From Pararhizobium sp. YC-54 (GTDB lineage Bacteria; Pseudomonadota; Alphaproteobacteria; Rhizobiales; Rhizobiaceae): a DNA stretch of 64,000 nt. This document shows, piece after piece, positions 1 through 8,634 of this stretch. Position 1 is the stretch's first letter. Each line of letters begins with the position of its first letter. Both the position numbers and the translations under genes were made by a program. The notes under the pieces are model-generated. The model saw only the letters and a program-made list of their open reading frames with translations, ran no database searches and had not been told where the DNA came from. The DNA is taken from the NCBI RefSeq assembly GCF_025847205.1, contig NZ_JAOYTH010000004.1, positions 124,001 through 188,000 of the forward strand, written 5' to 3'.

Positions 1-1199
1 AGATAGGAGAACACCTCGGCGCGGCCGAAATTGTAGATCGCGGTGTTCCAGTCGGGGTGGTAGCCCTGACGCGGGTCCTCATGCTCGTATAACGCGGTGC
101 CGTCGAACCAGCGAAGGCCGTGGGCATCGGTGGGGAAATGTGCCGGCACCCAGTCGAGGATGACGCCGAGGCCGACCTTGTGGGCGCCGTTGACGAAGCG
201 GGCAAAACCTTCCGGCTCGCCGAAGCGGGCGGTCGGCGCGTAGAGGCCGGTGGTCTGGTATCCCCAGGACGGATCATAGGGATATTCGGTAATCGGCAGG
301 AATTCGATATGGGTGAAGCCCATGTCGATGCAGTAGGGGATCAGGCGTTCTGCCAGTTCGTCCCAGGTCAGCATGTCGCCATTGTCGCGGCGCTGCCAGG
401 AGGCGGCGTGGACCTCGTAGATCGAGATAGGCTGGCGCCGCGCGTCGACGCTGGCCCAATGCGCGCGGTGCGCCTCGTCCTGCCAGACCTGTTCGATCTC
501 TCCCGTCGTCATCGACGCATTCTGCGGACGCAGTTCCGAGCGGCGGGCGAAGGGATCGGCCTTCAGGGGCAGCAATTCGCCGCTCTTGCCGACGATCTCG
601 TATTTGTAGATCGCGCCGGACTGGACATCGGGCACGAAGATTTCCCAGATGCCGGTGTCCTGGCGCAGCCGCATGACATGGCGGCGGCCGTCCCAGTCGT
701 TGAAATCGCCGACGACCGAGACGCGCTTGGCGTTCGGTGCCCAGACGGCGAAATGAAAACCGTCGGCGCCGTCATGCCTGATCGGATGCGCGCCCATCTT
801 GTCGAACAGGCGCAGATGCGAGCCTTCGCGGATGTAATAGTCGTCCATCGGCCCGAGCACCGGGCCGAAGCTGTAGGGATCGGTGATGGTCCACTCGCCG
901 CCGTCATTGCGGGCGCGGTAGCGGACCGGCTGGATCTTCTTGACGGCGATGACGCCTTCGAAGAAGCCGGCATCGTCACGCCGTGTCAGCGTACCGATCT
1001 CCTTGCCGGCCAGTGTTTCGGCGGTCACCGTTTCGGCGCCGGGGACGAAACAGCGGGCGACGAACTCCTTGCCCGCCGGATGGACGCCGAGGGCGGCGAA
1101 CGGATTTGCATGAGTGCCAGCGAGGATCGCCGCAATCTCTTCCGTCGACAGACTGGCTGGCGGAACGGCAGGCGTGGCGTCTTTCGGCACTGATGTCAT
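1..1199 (-). CDS. glgB: 1,4-alpha-glucan branching enzyme, 3' part cut by the window edge
   Basis: GlgB makes the alpha-1,6 branch points of glycogen by moving segments of linear alpha-1,4-glucan; it is cytosolic. About 399 N-terminal residues are visible. An N-terminal carbohydrate-binding (CBM48-like) module contains FHFAVWAPNAKRVSVVGDFN near residues 140-160, followed by the start of the GH13 barrel with YEVHAASW, the conserved TEYPYDPSWGYQ stretch and DWVPAHFP. The catalytic Asp and Glu lie beyond the edge. The ATG at 1199 overlaps the glgP stop codon in an ATGA, which fixes the start and indicates translational coupling. In rhizobia the usual order continues with glgC and glgA, presumably just outside this window. 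The family call is firm. Confidence 0.95.
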   Translation of the reverse strand, partial: MTSVPKDATPAVPPASLSTEEIAAILAGTHANPFAALGVHPAGKEFVARCFVPGAETVTAETLAGKEIGTLTRRDDAGFFEGVIAVKKIQPVRYRARNDGGEWTITDPYSFGPVLGPMDDYYIREGSHLRLFDKMGAHPIRHDGADGFHFAVWAPNAKRVSVVGDFNDWDGRRHVMRLRQDTGIWEIFVPDVQSGAIYKYEIVGKSGELLPLKADPFARRSELRPQNASMTTGEIEQVWQDEAHRAHWASVDARRQPISIYEVHAASWQRRDNGDMLTWDELAERLIPYCIDMGFTHIEFLPITEYPYDPSWGYQTTGLYAPTARFGEPEGFARFVNGAHKVGLGVILDWVPAHFPTDAHGLRWFDGTALYEHEDPRQGYHPDWNTAIYNFGRAEVFSY

Positions 1200-3661
1200 C
1201 CGGCTCTCCAAATTTCCCCGGCATATTGCCGGATTGTACGGTCGGAGGAAAACCAGCCCATGCGCGCCGTGTTGCGGATGGTCTTGGAATACCAGCTGGC
1301 CGTGTCCGTCCAGATTGCGTCCACCTCGCGCTGCGCCTTGGTGTAGGCATCGAAATCGGCCGCCACCATGAACCAGTCGTGATTGTAGATGCCGTCGATC
1401 AGGCCGGTGAAGCGGTTGCGGTCATCGGGGGAGAACACGCCGGAGGAAATCGCATTGAGGGCCTGCGACAGTTCCCGCGATTGCTCGATGATGGCGCGGG
1501 GATTGTGGCCCTCGGCGCGCACCTTGGCGACTTCGTCCGCCGTCATCCCGAAGATCTTGATGTTTTCCTCACCGACCCAGTCACGCATTTCGACATTGGC
1601 GCCGTCCAACGTTCCAATGGTCAGCGCACCGTTCAACGCGAACTTCATGTTGCCGGTTCCAGACGCTTCCATGCCGGCGGTCGAAATCTGTTCCGACAGG
1701 TCGGCGGCCGGCACCATGATCTCGGCAAGCGAGACGTTGTAGTTGGGAATGAAAACGATCTTCAACAGACCGCGCACCGACGGGTCATTATTGATGACCT
1801 TGGCGACATCATTGGCCAGCTTGATGATCAGCTTGGCATTGTGATAGCTCGGCGCCGCCTTGCCGGCGAACAATTTGACACGCGGCACCCAGTCCAGCTC
1901 GGGATGAGAACGGATCTGGTCGTAGAGCGAGATCGCCTCGATGATGTTGAGGAGCTGGCGCTTGTATTCGTGGATACGCTTGATCTGGATGTCGAACATC
2001 GCCGACGGATCGAGCCGGATGCCCATGCGGCTCTGCACCAGCTGGGCAAGCTTGATTTTGTTGGCGCGCTTGATCCCGGCGAATTTTTCCTGGAAATCCG
2101 GCTTGTCGGCAAAGGGATCCAGCGCCTGCAGGGCTTCCGTATTGTCCATGAACTCATCGCCGATCGCATCACGGATCAGCGTGACAAGCTCGGGGTTGCA
2201 CTGCATCAGCCAGCGGCGCGGGGTGATGCCGTTGGTCTTGTTGTTGATGCGCTCCGGATAAAGCCGGTGCAGATCGGCAAACACCGTTTCCTTCATCAGC
2301 TCGGTATGGAGGGCCGACACGCCGTTGATCGAGTGGGAACCGACAAAGGCAAGGTTGCCCATTCGCACGCGGCGGTCGCCGCTCTCGTCGATCAGCGAGA
2401 TATTGCGGACTTCCTGATCGGTACGGGTCTTCTGCTTGCGGGCCTCGAGCAGGATCTTGGCGTTGATCGCATAGACGATCTGCATATGGCGCGGCAAAAG
2501 CCGCTCGAACAGCGGCACTGGCCAGGTTTCCAAGGCTTCCGGCAGAAGCGTGTGGTTGGTGTAGGAGAAAGTGTGACGGGCGATATCCCAGGCGGCTTCG
2601 AAATCCATGCCGTGAACGTCGGTCAGGAGGCGGACCAGTTCGGCGACGGAGACGGCGGGATGGGTGTCGTTGAGCTGGATCGCCACCTTGTCGGCGAGCG
2701 AGGTGAAATCCGGATATTGCTGCAGGTGGCGGCGCAGGATGTCCTGCAGCGAGGCAGACGAGAAGAAGAACTCCTGGCGCAGGCGCAATTCCTGGCCGGC
2801 AGGCGTCGCGTCGGCCGGATAAAGCACGCGGGCAAGGCTTTCGGCCTTGTTGCTTTCGCGCAGCGCGCCGATGTGATCGCCGGCATTGAAGGCGTCGAGC
2901 AGGATCGGGTCGATCGGATGGGCGGTCCACAGGCGTAGCGTGTTGACGCGCTTGGCGCGCCAGCCGACGACCGGCGTATCGCAGGCGGTGGCGATGACGC
3001 GCTCGGCCGGTTTCCAGACGTAGCGGGTGACTTCCTCATCGACGTTGACAGTTTCGACCGAACCGCCGAAGCCGATCTCGTAGGAGCTTTCGCGGCGCTC
3101 GAATTCCCACGGATTGCCGTGGGCAAGCCAGGTTTCCGGAAGCTCCACCTGCCAGCCATCGGCCATCTGCTGGCGGAACAGGCCGTGGACGTAGCGGATG
3201 CCGTAACCATAGGCGGGGATATCGACGGTCGCCATGCTCTCCATGAAACAGGCAGCGAGGCGCCCGAGGCCGCCGTTGCCGAGGGCCGCATCCGGTTCGA
3301 GCGCGGCGATCACATCGAGATCGACGCCGAAGGAGGCGAGCGCCTCGCGCAATTCGTCCATCAGGCCGATATTGGTGACGGCATCGCGCATCAGGCGGCC
3401 GATCAGGAATTCGAGCGACAGGTAGTATACGCGCTTGGCATCGGTGGCGTAGGTCTTGCGGGTCGATTCCATCCAGTTGTCGGTGATGCGGTCGCGCACG
3501 ACCAGGATCGCAGCCGTCAGCCAGTCATGCGGCTTGGCGACCTTCGGGTCCTTGCCGATACGATAGGTGAGACGTTCGATGATTTCCTTGGCGAGGACTT
3601 CGGAGCTCGAGGCGCGGGGAGCGGCGCTCGGAATTTTCTCGTTGGACAAACGATCGATCAT
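1196..3661 (-). CDS. glgP: Glycogen/starch/alpha-glucan phosphorylase
   Basis: GlgP releases glucose-1-phosphate from the non-reducing ends of glycogen by phosphorolysis, using pyridoxal phosphate. The 821 residues match the usual bacterial length. The N-terminal part has YYLSLEFLIGRLM and ALGNGGLGRLAACFMES, typical of the family. Near the C terminus the PLP motif EASGTGNMKFALNGA places the Schiff-base lysine at about K673. The gene is the first in the run and is coupled to glgB by a 4-base overlap, so breakdown and branching are co-expressed. A GAGGG stretch lies 13 bases before the ATG, a little far for a strong ribosome site. The 220 bases upstream must carry the operon promoter. Confidence 0.96.
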   Translation of the reverse strand: MIDRLSNEKIPSAAPRASSSEVLAKEIIERLTYRIGKDPKVAKPHDWLTAAILVVRDRITDNWMESTRKTYATDAKRVYYLSLEFLIGRLMRDAVTNIGLMDELREALASFGVDLDVIAALEPDAALGNGGLGRLAACFMESMATVDIPAYGYGIRYVHGLFRQQMADGWQVELPETWLAHGNPWEFERRESSYEIGFGGSVETVNVDEEVTRYVWKPAERVIATACDTPVVGWRAKRVNTLRLWTAHPIDPILLDAFNAGDHIGALRESNKAESLARVLYPADATPAGQELRLRQEFFFSSASLQDILRRHLQQYPDFTSLADKVAIQLNDTHPAVSVAELVRLLTDVHGMDFEAAWDIARHTFSYTNHTLLPEALETWPVPLFERLLPRHMQIVYAINAKILLEARKQKTRTDQEVRNISLIDESGDRRVRMGNLAFVGSHSINGVSALHTELMKETVFADLHRLYPERINNKTNGITPRRWLMQCNPELVTLIRDAIGDEFMDNTEALQALDPFADKPDFQEKFAGIKRANKIKLAQLVQSRMGIRLDPSAMFDIQIKRIHEYKRQLLNIIEAISLYDQIRSHPELDWVPRVKLFAGKAAPSYHNAKLIIKLANDVAKVINNDPSVRGLLKIVFIPNYNVSLAEIMVPAADLSEQISTAGMEASGTGNMKFALNGALTIGTLDGANVEMRDWVGEENIKIFGMTADEVAKVRAEGHNPRAIIEQSRELSQALNAISSGVFSPDDRNRFTGLIDGIYNHDWFMVAADFDAYTKAQREVDAIWTDTASWYSKTIRNTARMGWFSSDRTIRQYAGEIWRAG

Positions 3662-3743
3662 GGAAAATGTTTACCCTCTGCGTGCGGTTTGGGAGACCGG
3701 AGGTGAACACCAACGGGGCGTATGAGCGATTTATGCACCGATA

Positions 3744-3756
3744 CGAAGCGCTTGCA
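3744..3756. promoter_or_regulatory. Possible LacI-family operator ahead of glgP
   Basis: The sequence CGAAGCGCTTGCA contains the 8-base palindrome AAGCGCTT, the core seen in many LacI/GalR operators. It lies about 85 bases before the glgP start, inside the only upstream region of the operon. This is one short motif, so chance is a real alternative. No LacI-type regulator gene is present in the window. Confidence 0.25.
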
Positions 3757-3830
3757 ATAGCGTTTTCAATAAGATGAAAATTGCCGGAGAGGGTGGCTTC
3801 GAAACGGCTTGCGAATTGCCGGACGAGACG

Positions 3831-3863
3831 AAAAAGCCCGCCCCGATGTCTCGGAACGGACTT
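3831..3863 (-). terminator. Intrinsic terminator of the Tad/VWA gene
   Basis: Read on the minus strand, a 13-base-pair stem (AAGTCCGTTCCGA against TCGGGGCGGGCTT, with G-U pairs) closes a GACA loop and runs into five T residues. It sits about 20 bases after the stop codon of the gene ending at 3885. Confidence 0.85.
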
Positions 3864-3884
3864 TCGATTGTAGCGGTCGTGCGG

Positions 3885-5117
3885 TTACTGCGTCAGGCGA
3901 ACGGTCATTGCCGAGGCTTTTTCGCCGATATATTTGAAAGCGGCGTTCAACTGCTCCGCATTCTCGGCCGCGAAGTAGTGTCCGGTTGTGGTCGCGCAGT
4001 AGTTCAGCAGTGCCTGACCGCGCGATGGCGCCATGAAGGCGACCGTAAACACCTGAATCTGGGCGGTTCGGGCATCGTCGCACCATTTTTTCGTCTCGGT
4101 GTCGGCCGAAGTGTAGTTATTGTCACCGTCCGTCATGAAGACGATATATTTTGTCGGGACCTGCTTGTTTTTGACAAAGTGGGCGTCGTCTTCGACCATT
4201 TCCGTCTCATTTTTTTTCAGGACCAGCTTCTGGTAAGCGGTCTTGAAGGCGCTACCGGAATCCGTGCCGCCGGTTGCCGTAAGCGCATTGACGTAGTCCA
4301 TGACGCCGTCGGTACCCCAGACCAGGTCGGTCTGGTTCTGCATCGAGGCGTTGTAGGAAACTGCTCCGGTTCTCACCAGCGAGCTGCTTGGGTCGGCGGT
4401 TTTCAGATAGGTGGTCAGGCTTTCGGTGGCATCCTTCAGCGCTTCGATCTTGGTGGTATAGTTGGGAACCTCGCGCTGGCATTTCCGCTTTTTACCGCAG
4501 TCGTAATATTCAACCTTGGTTGGATTGTCCTTGTCGACGGTCGCCGTGTCTTCGGCCATGGAGCCGGAACGGTCCAGCACCAGGAACATCGACAATGCGT
4601 TCTTCGTTTCCGAAGAACTCAGGGACTTGCTGACCGCGCTGATCTGGGCCGTCTTCTGGCCGAGAAGCCGGGTCAGAGGGTTGAGCGGAAGGCTGTAGTT
4701 CGACGATACATCGACTGTGTAGGCCTTGCTGTTACCGACGGTGTTGGTCGTCAGCTTTTCAACAATATTGATCTTGGTATTGTTGACAAACGCCGCGTCG
4801 AAAGCGGCAAGCTCCTCAGGGGTCATGCCTACCGTCCCGGAGTTTTTCAATTGGGACTTCAGAAAATCCTGGGCGAGCTTCGTTGCGTTTTCGATGCTCA
4901 TTCCTTCATTGATGAGCGCGGACGATGCGGCAAGGGCTGCCGTGTCCGTTGCGTCCTGCAGCTGGTTCTTGGCCATCATCATGTTAGCCATATCGACGGC
5001 GACGCCGCCCGCAGCGAACAGGACCGGAATGACCAATGCCCCCATAATGGCAAAATTGCCGCCGCGATCGCTGATGAGATTTGAACAGGACTGAAGGAAT
5101 GTCGATCGTTTTGCCAT
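3885..5117 (-). CDS. TadE/TadG-like protein with von Willebrand factor A domain
   Basis: The 410 residues begin with a basic stretch and one hydrophobic segment (about 21-42) followed by AVDMANMMMAKNQLQDATDTAALA, the signature of the N-terminal Tad domain found in pilus-assembly TadG proteins. A von Willebrand A domain follows; its metal-site motif DRSGSM is at about 182-187, and MTDGDNN is a later conserved loop. The protein is probably anchored in the inner membrane with the A domain outside. No tad/cpa secretion gene is near, so this is an orphan paralogue. I prefer the ATG at 5117, preceded by GAGTGGGA at suitable spacing; an in-frame GTG at 5126 is the alternative. The partner is unknown. 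Confidence 0.8.
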   Translation of the reverse strand: MAKRSTFLQSCSNLISDRGGNFAIMGALVIPVLFAAGGVAVDMANMMMAKNQLQDATDTAALAASSALINEGMSIENATKLAQDFLKSQLKNSGTVGMTPEELAAFDAAFVNNTKINIVEKLTTNTVGNSKAYTVDVSSNYSLPLNPLTRLLGQKTAQISAVSKSLSSSETKNALSMFLVLDRSGSMAEDTATVDKDNPTKVEYYDCGKKRKCQREVPNYTTKIEALKDATESLTTYLKTADPSSSLVRTGAVSYNASMQNQTDLVWGTDGVMDYVNALTATGGTDSGSAFKTAYQKLVLKKNETEMVEDDAHFVKNKQVPTKYIVFMTDGDNNYTSADTETKKWCDDARTAQIQVFTVAFMAPSRGQALLNYCATTTGHYFAAENAEQLNAAFKYIGEKASAMTVRLTQ

Positions 5118-5296
5118 TTTTCCCACTCGGAACAGAGGTTGCCTCTTTTGATGGGGCGGCTTCTATTGCGTAAGCATTACGATCCTGTTCAGCTTATGGG
5201 TCGCAATTAAATACAATTCTAACTGTCCCGCAAATGCTGGCGGTCCATCCTGTTTTGGGTGTGCGAAAAAGATACGGCGGGCTTTCCCGTTCCGGG

Positions 5297-6175
5297 TCAT
5301 TGCAGCGGAATCACGTCCACGGCCTGCTCGGTCTTGTGTGAACCGTAGCTTTTCAGGACACCGATGACAGGGGCGACGTCGCTGTAGTCGCGGCCATGGC
5401 CGACGACGATATGATCCAATCCGGCAAAAATATTGTTGGTCGGATCGAGTTCGAGCCATCCGGAGGTGTTTCCGCACCAGAAACGGACCCAGGCATGCAT
5501 GGCATCGGCCCCTTCCAGGCGCTCCTTGCCCGGCGGCGGGATGGTTCTGAGGAAGCCGCTGACATAGCCGGCGGGGATGCCAAGGCTGCGCAGGGCGGTG
5601 ATCATCACATGGGTGAAATCCTGGCAGACGCCGCGTTTCAGCGTGAAGGCCTCGCGCGGCGTGGTGTCGACGGTGGTTGCCTTTGGATCGTAGACGAAGT
5701 CCTTGTGGATCTGAGCGCAAATGGCGGTGGCGATCTGGCGGATCGTCATGCCCGGCCTGGCGATACCACGCGCATAGGCGGATATCGCCGTGTCCTCGGG
5801 AAGGCGGGGGCTTGCGCCGAGGAAATGATGCGGCGAATTGGCGTCGAGCGACCAGACATTGGCGAGCTCGGCGGGAACGCCTGTAAGGTCCGGCGAAAAA
5901 TCGGCGGTCAGCGGCTGGGCTTCAAGCTGGACGCGGGCCTGCATGCGGATCACCAGCTTTTCATGCTGCTTGCGAAACAGGATCGAGGTCGAGGGATTGG
6001 CGAAGAAATCGACGCTGTCGCGCCGTTCCTCGGGCGCGGGTGTGCAGGTAACGGTGCCGGCAATGAGGCGCTGGCGATCGGGAAGCGACAGGGGCAGGAC
6101 GCGCACGACATGCCGGCCGCCGGAAACCGGGACTTCGTAGGTGTAGGTGATCCGCAGGTTGATGTCGTAGAGCAT
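5297..6175 (-). CDS. Transglutaminase-like cysteine peptidase family protein
   Basis: The 292-residue cytosolic protein has an N-terminal beta-rich domain typical of bacterial transglutaminase-like proteins (LYDINLRITYTYEVPVSGGRH) and a transglutaminase core. The likely catalytic triad is C184 in RGVCQDFTH, H227 in DAMHAWV and D244 in LDPTNN. All three are intact, so it is probably an active cysteine peptidase or acyltransferase. It is the last gene of a three-gene run, 37 bases after the ATP-grasp/alpha-E gene, and is a shorter relative of the N-terminal domain of the first gene of that run. The substrate is not known for this family. Confidence 0.88.
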   Translation of the reverse strand: MLYDINLRITYTYEVPVSGGRHVVRVLPLSLPDRQRLIAGTVTCTPAPEERRDSVDFFANPSTSILFRKQHEKLVIRMQARVQLEAQPLTADFSPDLTGVPAELANVWSLDANSPHHFLGASPRLPEDTAISAYARGIARPGMTIRQIATAICAQIHKDFVYDPKATTVDTTPREAFTLKRGVCQDFTHVMITALRSLGIPAGYVSGFLRTIPPPGKERLEGADAMHAWVRFWCGNTSGWLELDPTNNIFAGLDHIVVGHGRDYSDVAPVIGVLKSYGSHKTEQAVDVIPLQ

Positions 6176-6212
6176 GGAACTCTCAGTTTCGGCGCAGGAG
6201 GTGTGTCATATC

Positions 6213-8627
6213 CTAGCCGAGATAGGTTTGCGCGAGGATGTCGGAGAAGCGTCCGAGTTCCTGTTCCAGATTGTTGTAGACGGCGGCATTCATCGCTTCG
6301 GGCGTCATGACGGCAAGGCCGGCGTGCAGCCGCATCGCTTCGCGATAGAAGGGCGACATCTGGCCGTTCGAGAAAGCGTTCGGCAGTTGCTCGACCTCGG
6401 TCTTGATCTCGTTCAGCTGGTAGAGGATCGAGCGCGGGTTGAGCGGGTCGAGCGCCAGAAGGTCGGTGACGGTCAGCGAGGCGGTGTTGACGTTGTAGCG
6501 GCGGCGATGGGTCATGACGCTGTCGCCGATGTCCAGAAGCATGTCATAGGCGCCATCCGGCGCGTCCTCACCGGACAGATGACCGAGCAACCGGGTCATG
6601 TGCAGGCCGCGTTCGAGGTAACGGCCGATCGACAGAAACCGCCAGCCGGTGAAGCGGTACATGTTTTCGTGAACGAGACCGGCAAAACCCGCGAGCTTGC
6701 GCAAGAGCACAGTCATCGCATGGGTGGCATCGTCGCCGGCCTGGACCGTCGACTGGAATTTGCGCGCGGTCTTGGCGAGATCGTTGAGCGCCAGCCAGCC
6801 ATCGGCGGAGAAACGGTCGCGGATATTGCTGGCGGAAAACAGGGCGCTGTTGATATTGGCCATCAGGCTGTCGGGAACCGGCTGTCTGGTATCGATGTCG
6901 AGCACGGCCAGATAGTCGGTGATATCCTTCAACAGCGGCATTTCGGTATTGGCGGTTTCGGCATAGCGGCCGTGCCAGGCGCGCAGGATGCGCAGCGCGC
7001 CTTCGGCCCGCTCGATATAACGGCCAAGCCAGAAGAGATTGTCGGCCGCCCGGCTCGGCAGGCTGCCCGGCATGATGCGGATAAAGCTTTCCTCGGCCGG
7101 CAGAAGCGTCATCTGCTCGACGGGCTTCTGGCTGACGATCCAGACGTCGGCGGCAGACCCGCCGGCCTGCATGGCAATGGCGGCCGCATCGGCGCCGGAG
7201 CCGATGCGGGCAAAGCCGCCCGGCATGACCTGCCAGCCGTCGCGGGTGCGGGCGACATAGACGCGCAGGCTCATCGGCCGCGGCGTCAGCTTGCCGTTGA
7301 TCCAGGCGGGCGTGGTCGAAAGGGTGACGACTTCCTGCCCGACGAGTTTTGGGCCTTCGGTCTGCAGCCAATCGGCGACCGATGCCCTTGCCGTATCGCG
7401 CAATGACGAGCCGAGCACCGACTGGCCGTTATCATCGAAGAAGGGCCTGGTGGAATAGGCCGGGCCGATGACCATTTTCTCGACGTTTTGGGTGACCTGA
7501 TCGCGTTCCGGCTGCTGGCCGCACCACCAGGTGGCGATGCTCGGCAGGACAGGGTCCTCGCCCAAGAGATGGCGGCAGATGGTCGGCATGAAGGCGAGGA
7601 AGGCGCGGGTTTCGAGAATGCCTGAACCGAGCGAATTGACGATCGATACCGAGCCGGAACGCAGCGCCTCGACAATGCCGGGGGTGCCGATATGCGAGCT
7701 CTGGTTCAGCTCCAAGGGATCGGCAAAGGCGGCATCGAGGCGGCGCCAGAGCACGCCGACGGGCTTCAGGCCAGCCACGGTGCGGACCATGACGCGACCA
7801 TCGACGACGGTCAGGTCTTCGCCTTCAAGCAGCATGAAGCCGAGATAGCGGGCGATATAGGCGTGTTCGAAATAGGTCTCGTTGGCGACGCCCGGCGTCA
7901 GGACGGCGATACGGTCGTCCGGATGCTTCTTGCGCGATTGCAACTCGTCGCGGAAGGCGCCGAAGAAGCCGGCAAGGCGATGGACATGGGTTTCGGCATA
8001 GAGGTCGGAGAAGGCGCGGGTGGTGGCGACGCGGTTTTCCAGCGCAAAACCGGCCCCCGAAGGTGCCTCGGTGCGGTCCGACAGCACCCACCAGTTGCCA
8101 TCGGGCCCACGGCCGATTTCGAAGGAACAGAAATGCAGGAAATGACCGTCGGCAGGCATGACGCCGACCATCGGGCGCAGGAATTCCGGATTGGACGCAA
8201 CCAGCGACGGCGGCAGGAAACCTTCGGCGACCAGCCGGTTCGGCCCATAGATATCCGCAGCGATCCGTTCCAGCAGTTCGGCGCGCTGAATGAGGCCTTT
8301 CGAGACGGCCTGCCATTCGGTGTCGTCGATCAGCACCGGTACATGGGAAAGAGGCCAGTTGCGCTCCGAATTCTCCTTGGTGCCATAGGCCCGGTAGAAC
8401 ACGCCGGCGTCGCGCAGATAGCGGTCGGCGCGGGCGAAGCGGTTGGAAAGTTCGGTCTCGTCCATGCGGCCGATGGAGGAGAGAAAATGCTGCCAGACCG
8501 GCCGGACATTGCCATGCGTATCGAGCATTTCGTCGGCAATACCGGGGAGGGCGCGATAGCCGAAGACCGGATCGTCGCCGATCCGGTCTTCGCTGCGTTT
8601 CACCTGTGCCGTCTGCTTCTTTGACAT
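6213..8627 (-). CDS. Circularly permuted ATP-grasp fused to alpha-E domain
   Basis: The 804-residue protein joins two families that are often separate genes. Residues about 80-500 match the circularly permuted ATP-grasp type (former DUF404/DUF407; YGPNRLVAEGFLPPSLVASN, GVANETYFEHAYIARYLGF). From about residue 523 (LPSRAADNLFWLGRYIERAE) to the end it is the helical alpha-E domain (former DUF403). ATP-grasp enzymes usually form amide bonds with ATP; comparative genomics has linked this type to peptide synthesis or modification, but no reaction is established. It starts 7 bases after the DUF2126 gene and precedes the small transglutaminase gene, so the three are very probably one operon. The fusion itself supports a physical complex. 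Confidence 0.88.
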   Translation of the reverse strand: MSKKQTAQVKRSEDRIGDDPVFGYRALPGIADEMLDTHGNVRPVWQHFLSSIGRMDETELSNRFARADRYLRDAGVFYRAYGTKENSERNWPLSHVPVLIDDTEWQAVSKGLIQRAELLERIAADIYGPNRLVAEGFLPPSLVASNPEFLRPMVGVMPADGHFLHFCSFEIGRGPDGNWWVLSDRTEAPSGAGFALENRVATTRAFSDLYAETHVHRLAGFFGAFRDELQSRKKHPDDRIAVLTPGVANETYFEHAYIARYLGFMLLEGEDLTVVDGRVMVRTVAGLKPVGVLWRRLDAAFADPLELNQSSHIGTPGIVEALRSGSVSIVNSLGSGILETRAFLAFMPTICRHLLGEDPVLPSIATWWCGQQPERDQVTQNVEKMVIGPAYSTRPFFDDNGQSVLGSSLRDTARASVADWLQTEGPKLVGQEVVTLSTTPAWINGKLTPRPMSLRVYVARTRDGWQVMPGGFARIGSGADAAAIAMQAGGSAADVWIVSQKPVEQMTLLPAEESFIRIMPGSLPSRAADNLFWLGRYIERAEGALRILRAWHGRYAETANTEMPLLKDITDYLAVLDIDTRQPVPDSLMANINSALFSASNIRDRFSADGWLALNDLAKTARKFQSTVQAGDDATHAMTVLLRKLAGFAGLVHENMYRFTGWRFLSIGRYLERGLHMTRLLGHLSGEDAPDGAYDMLLDIGDSVMTHRRRYNVNTASLTVTDLLALDPLNPRSILYQLNEIKTEVEQLPNAFSNGQMSPFYREAMRLHAGLAVMTPEAMNAAVYNNLEQELGRFSDILAQTYLG

Positions 8628-8634
8628 CGAAGTC

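Noticed and set aside
983..2938. Long plus-strand open frame of 651 codons opposite glgP
   Set aside because: It is antisense to a full-length glycogen phosphorylase with all motifs; high G+C third positions keep the opposite strand open.
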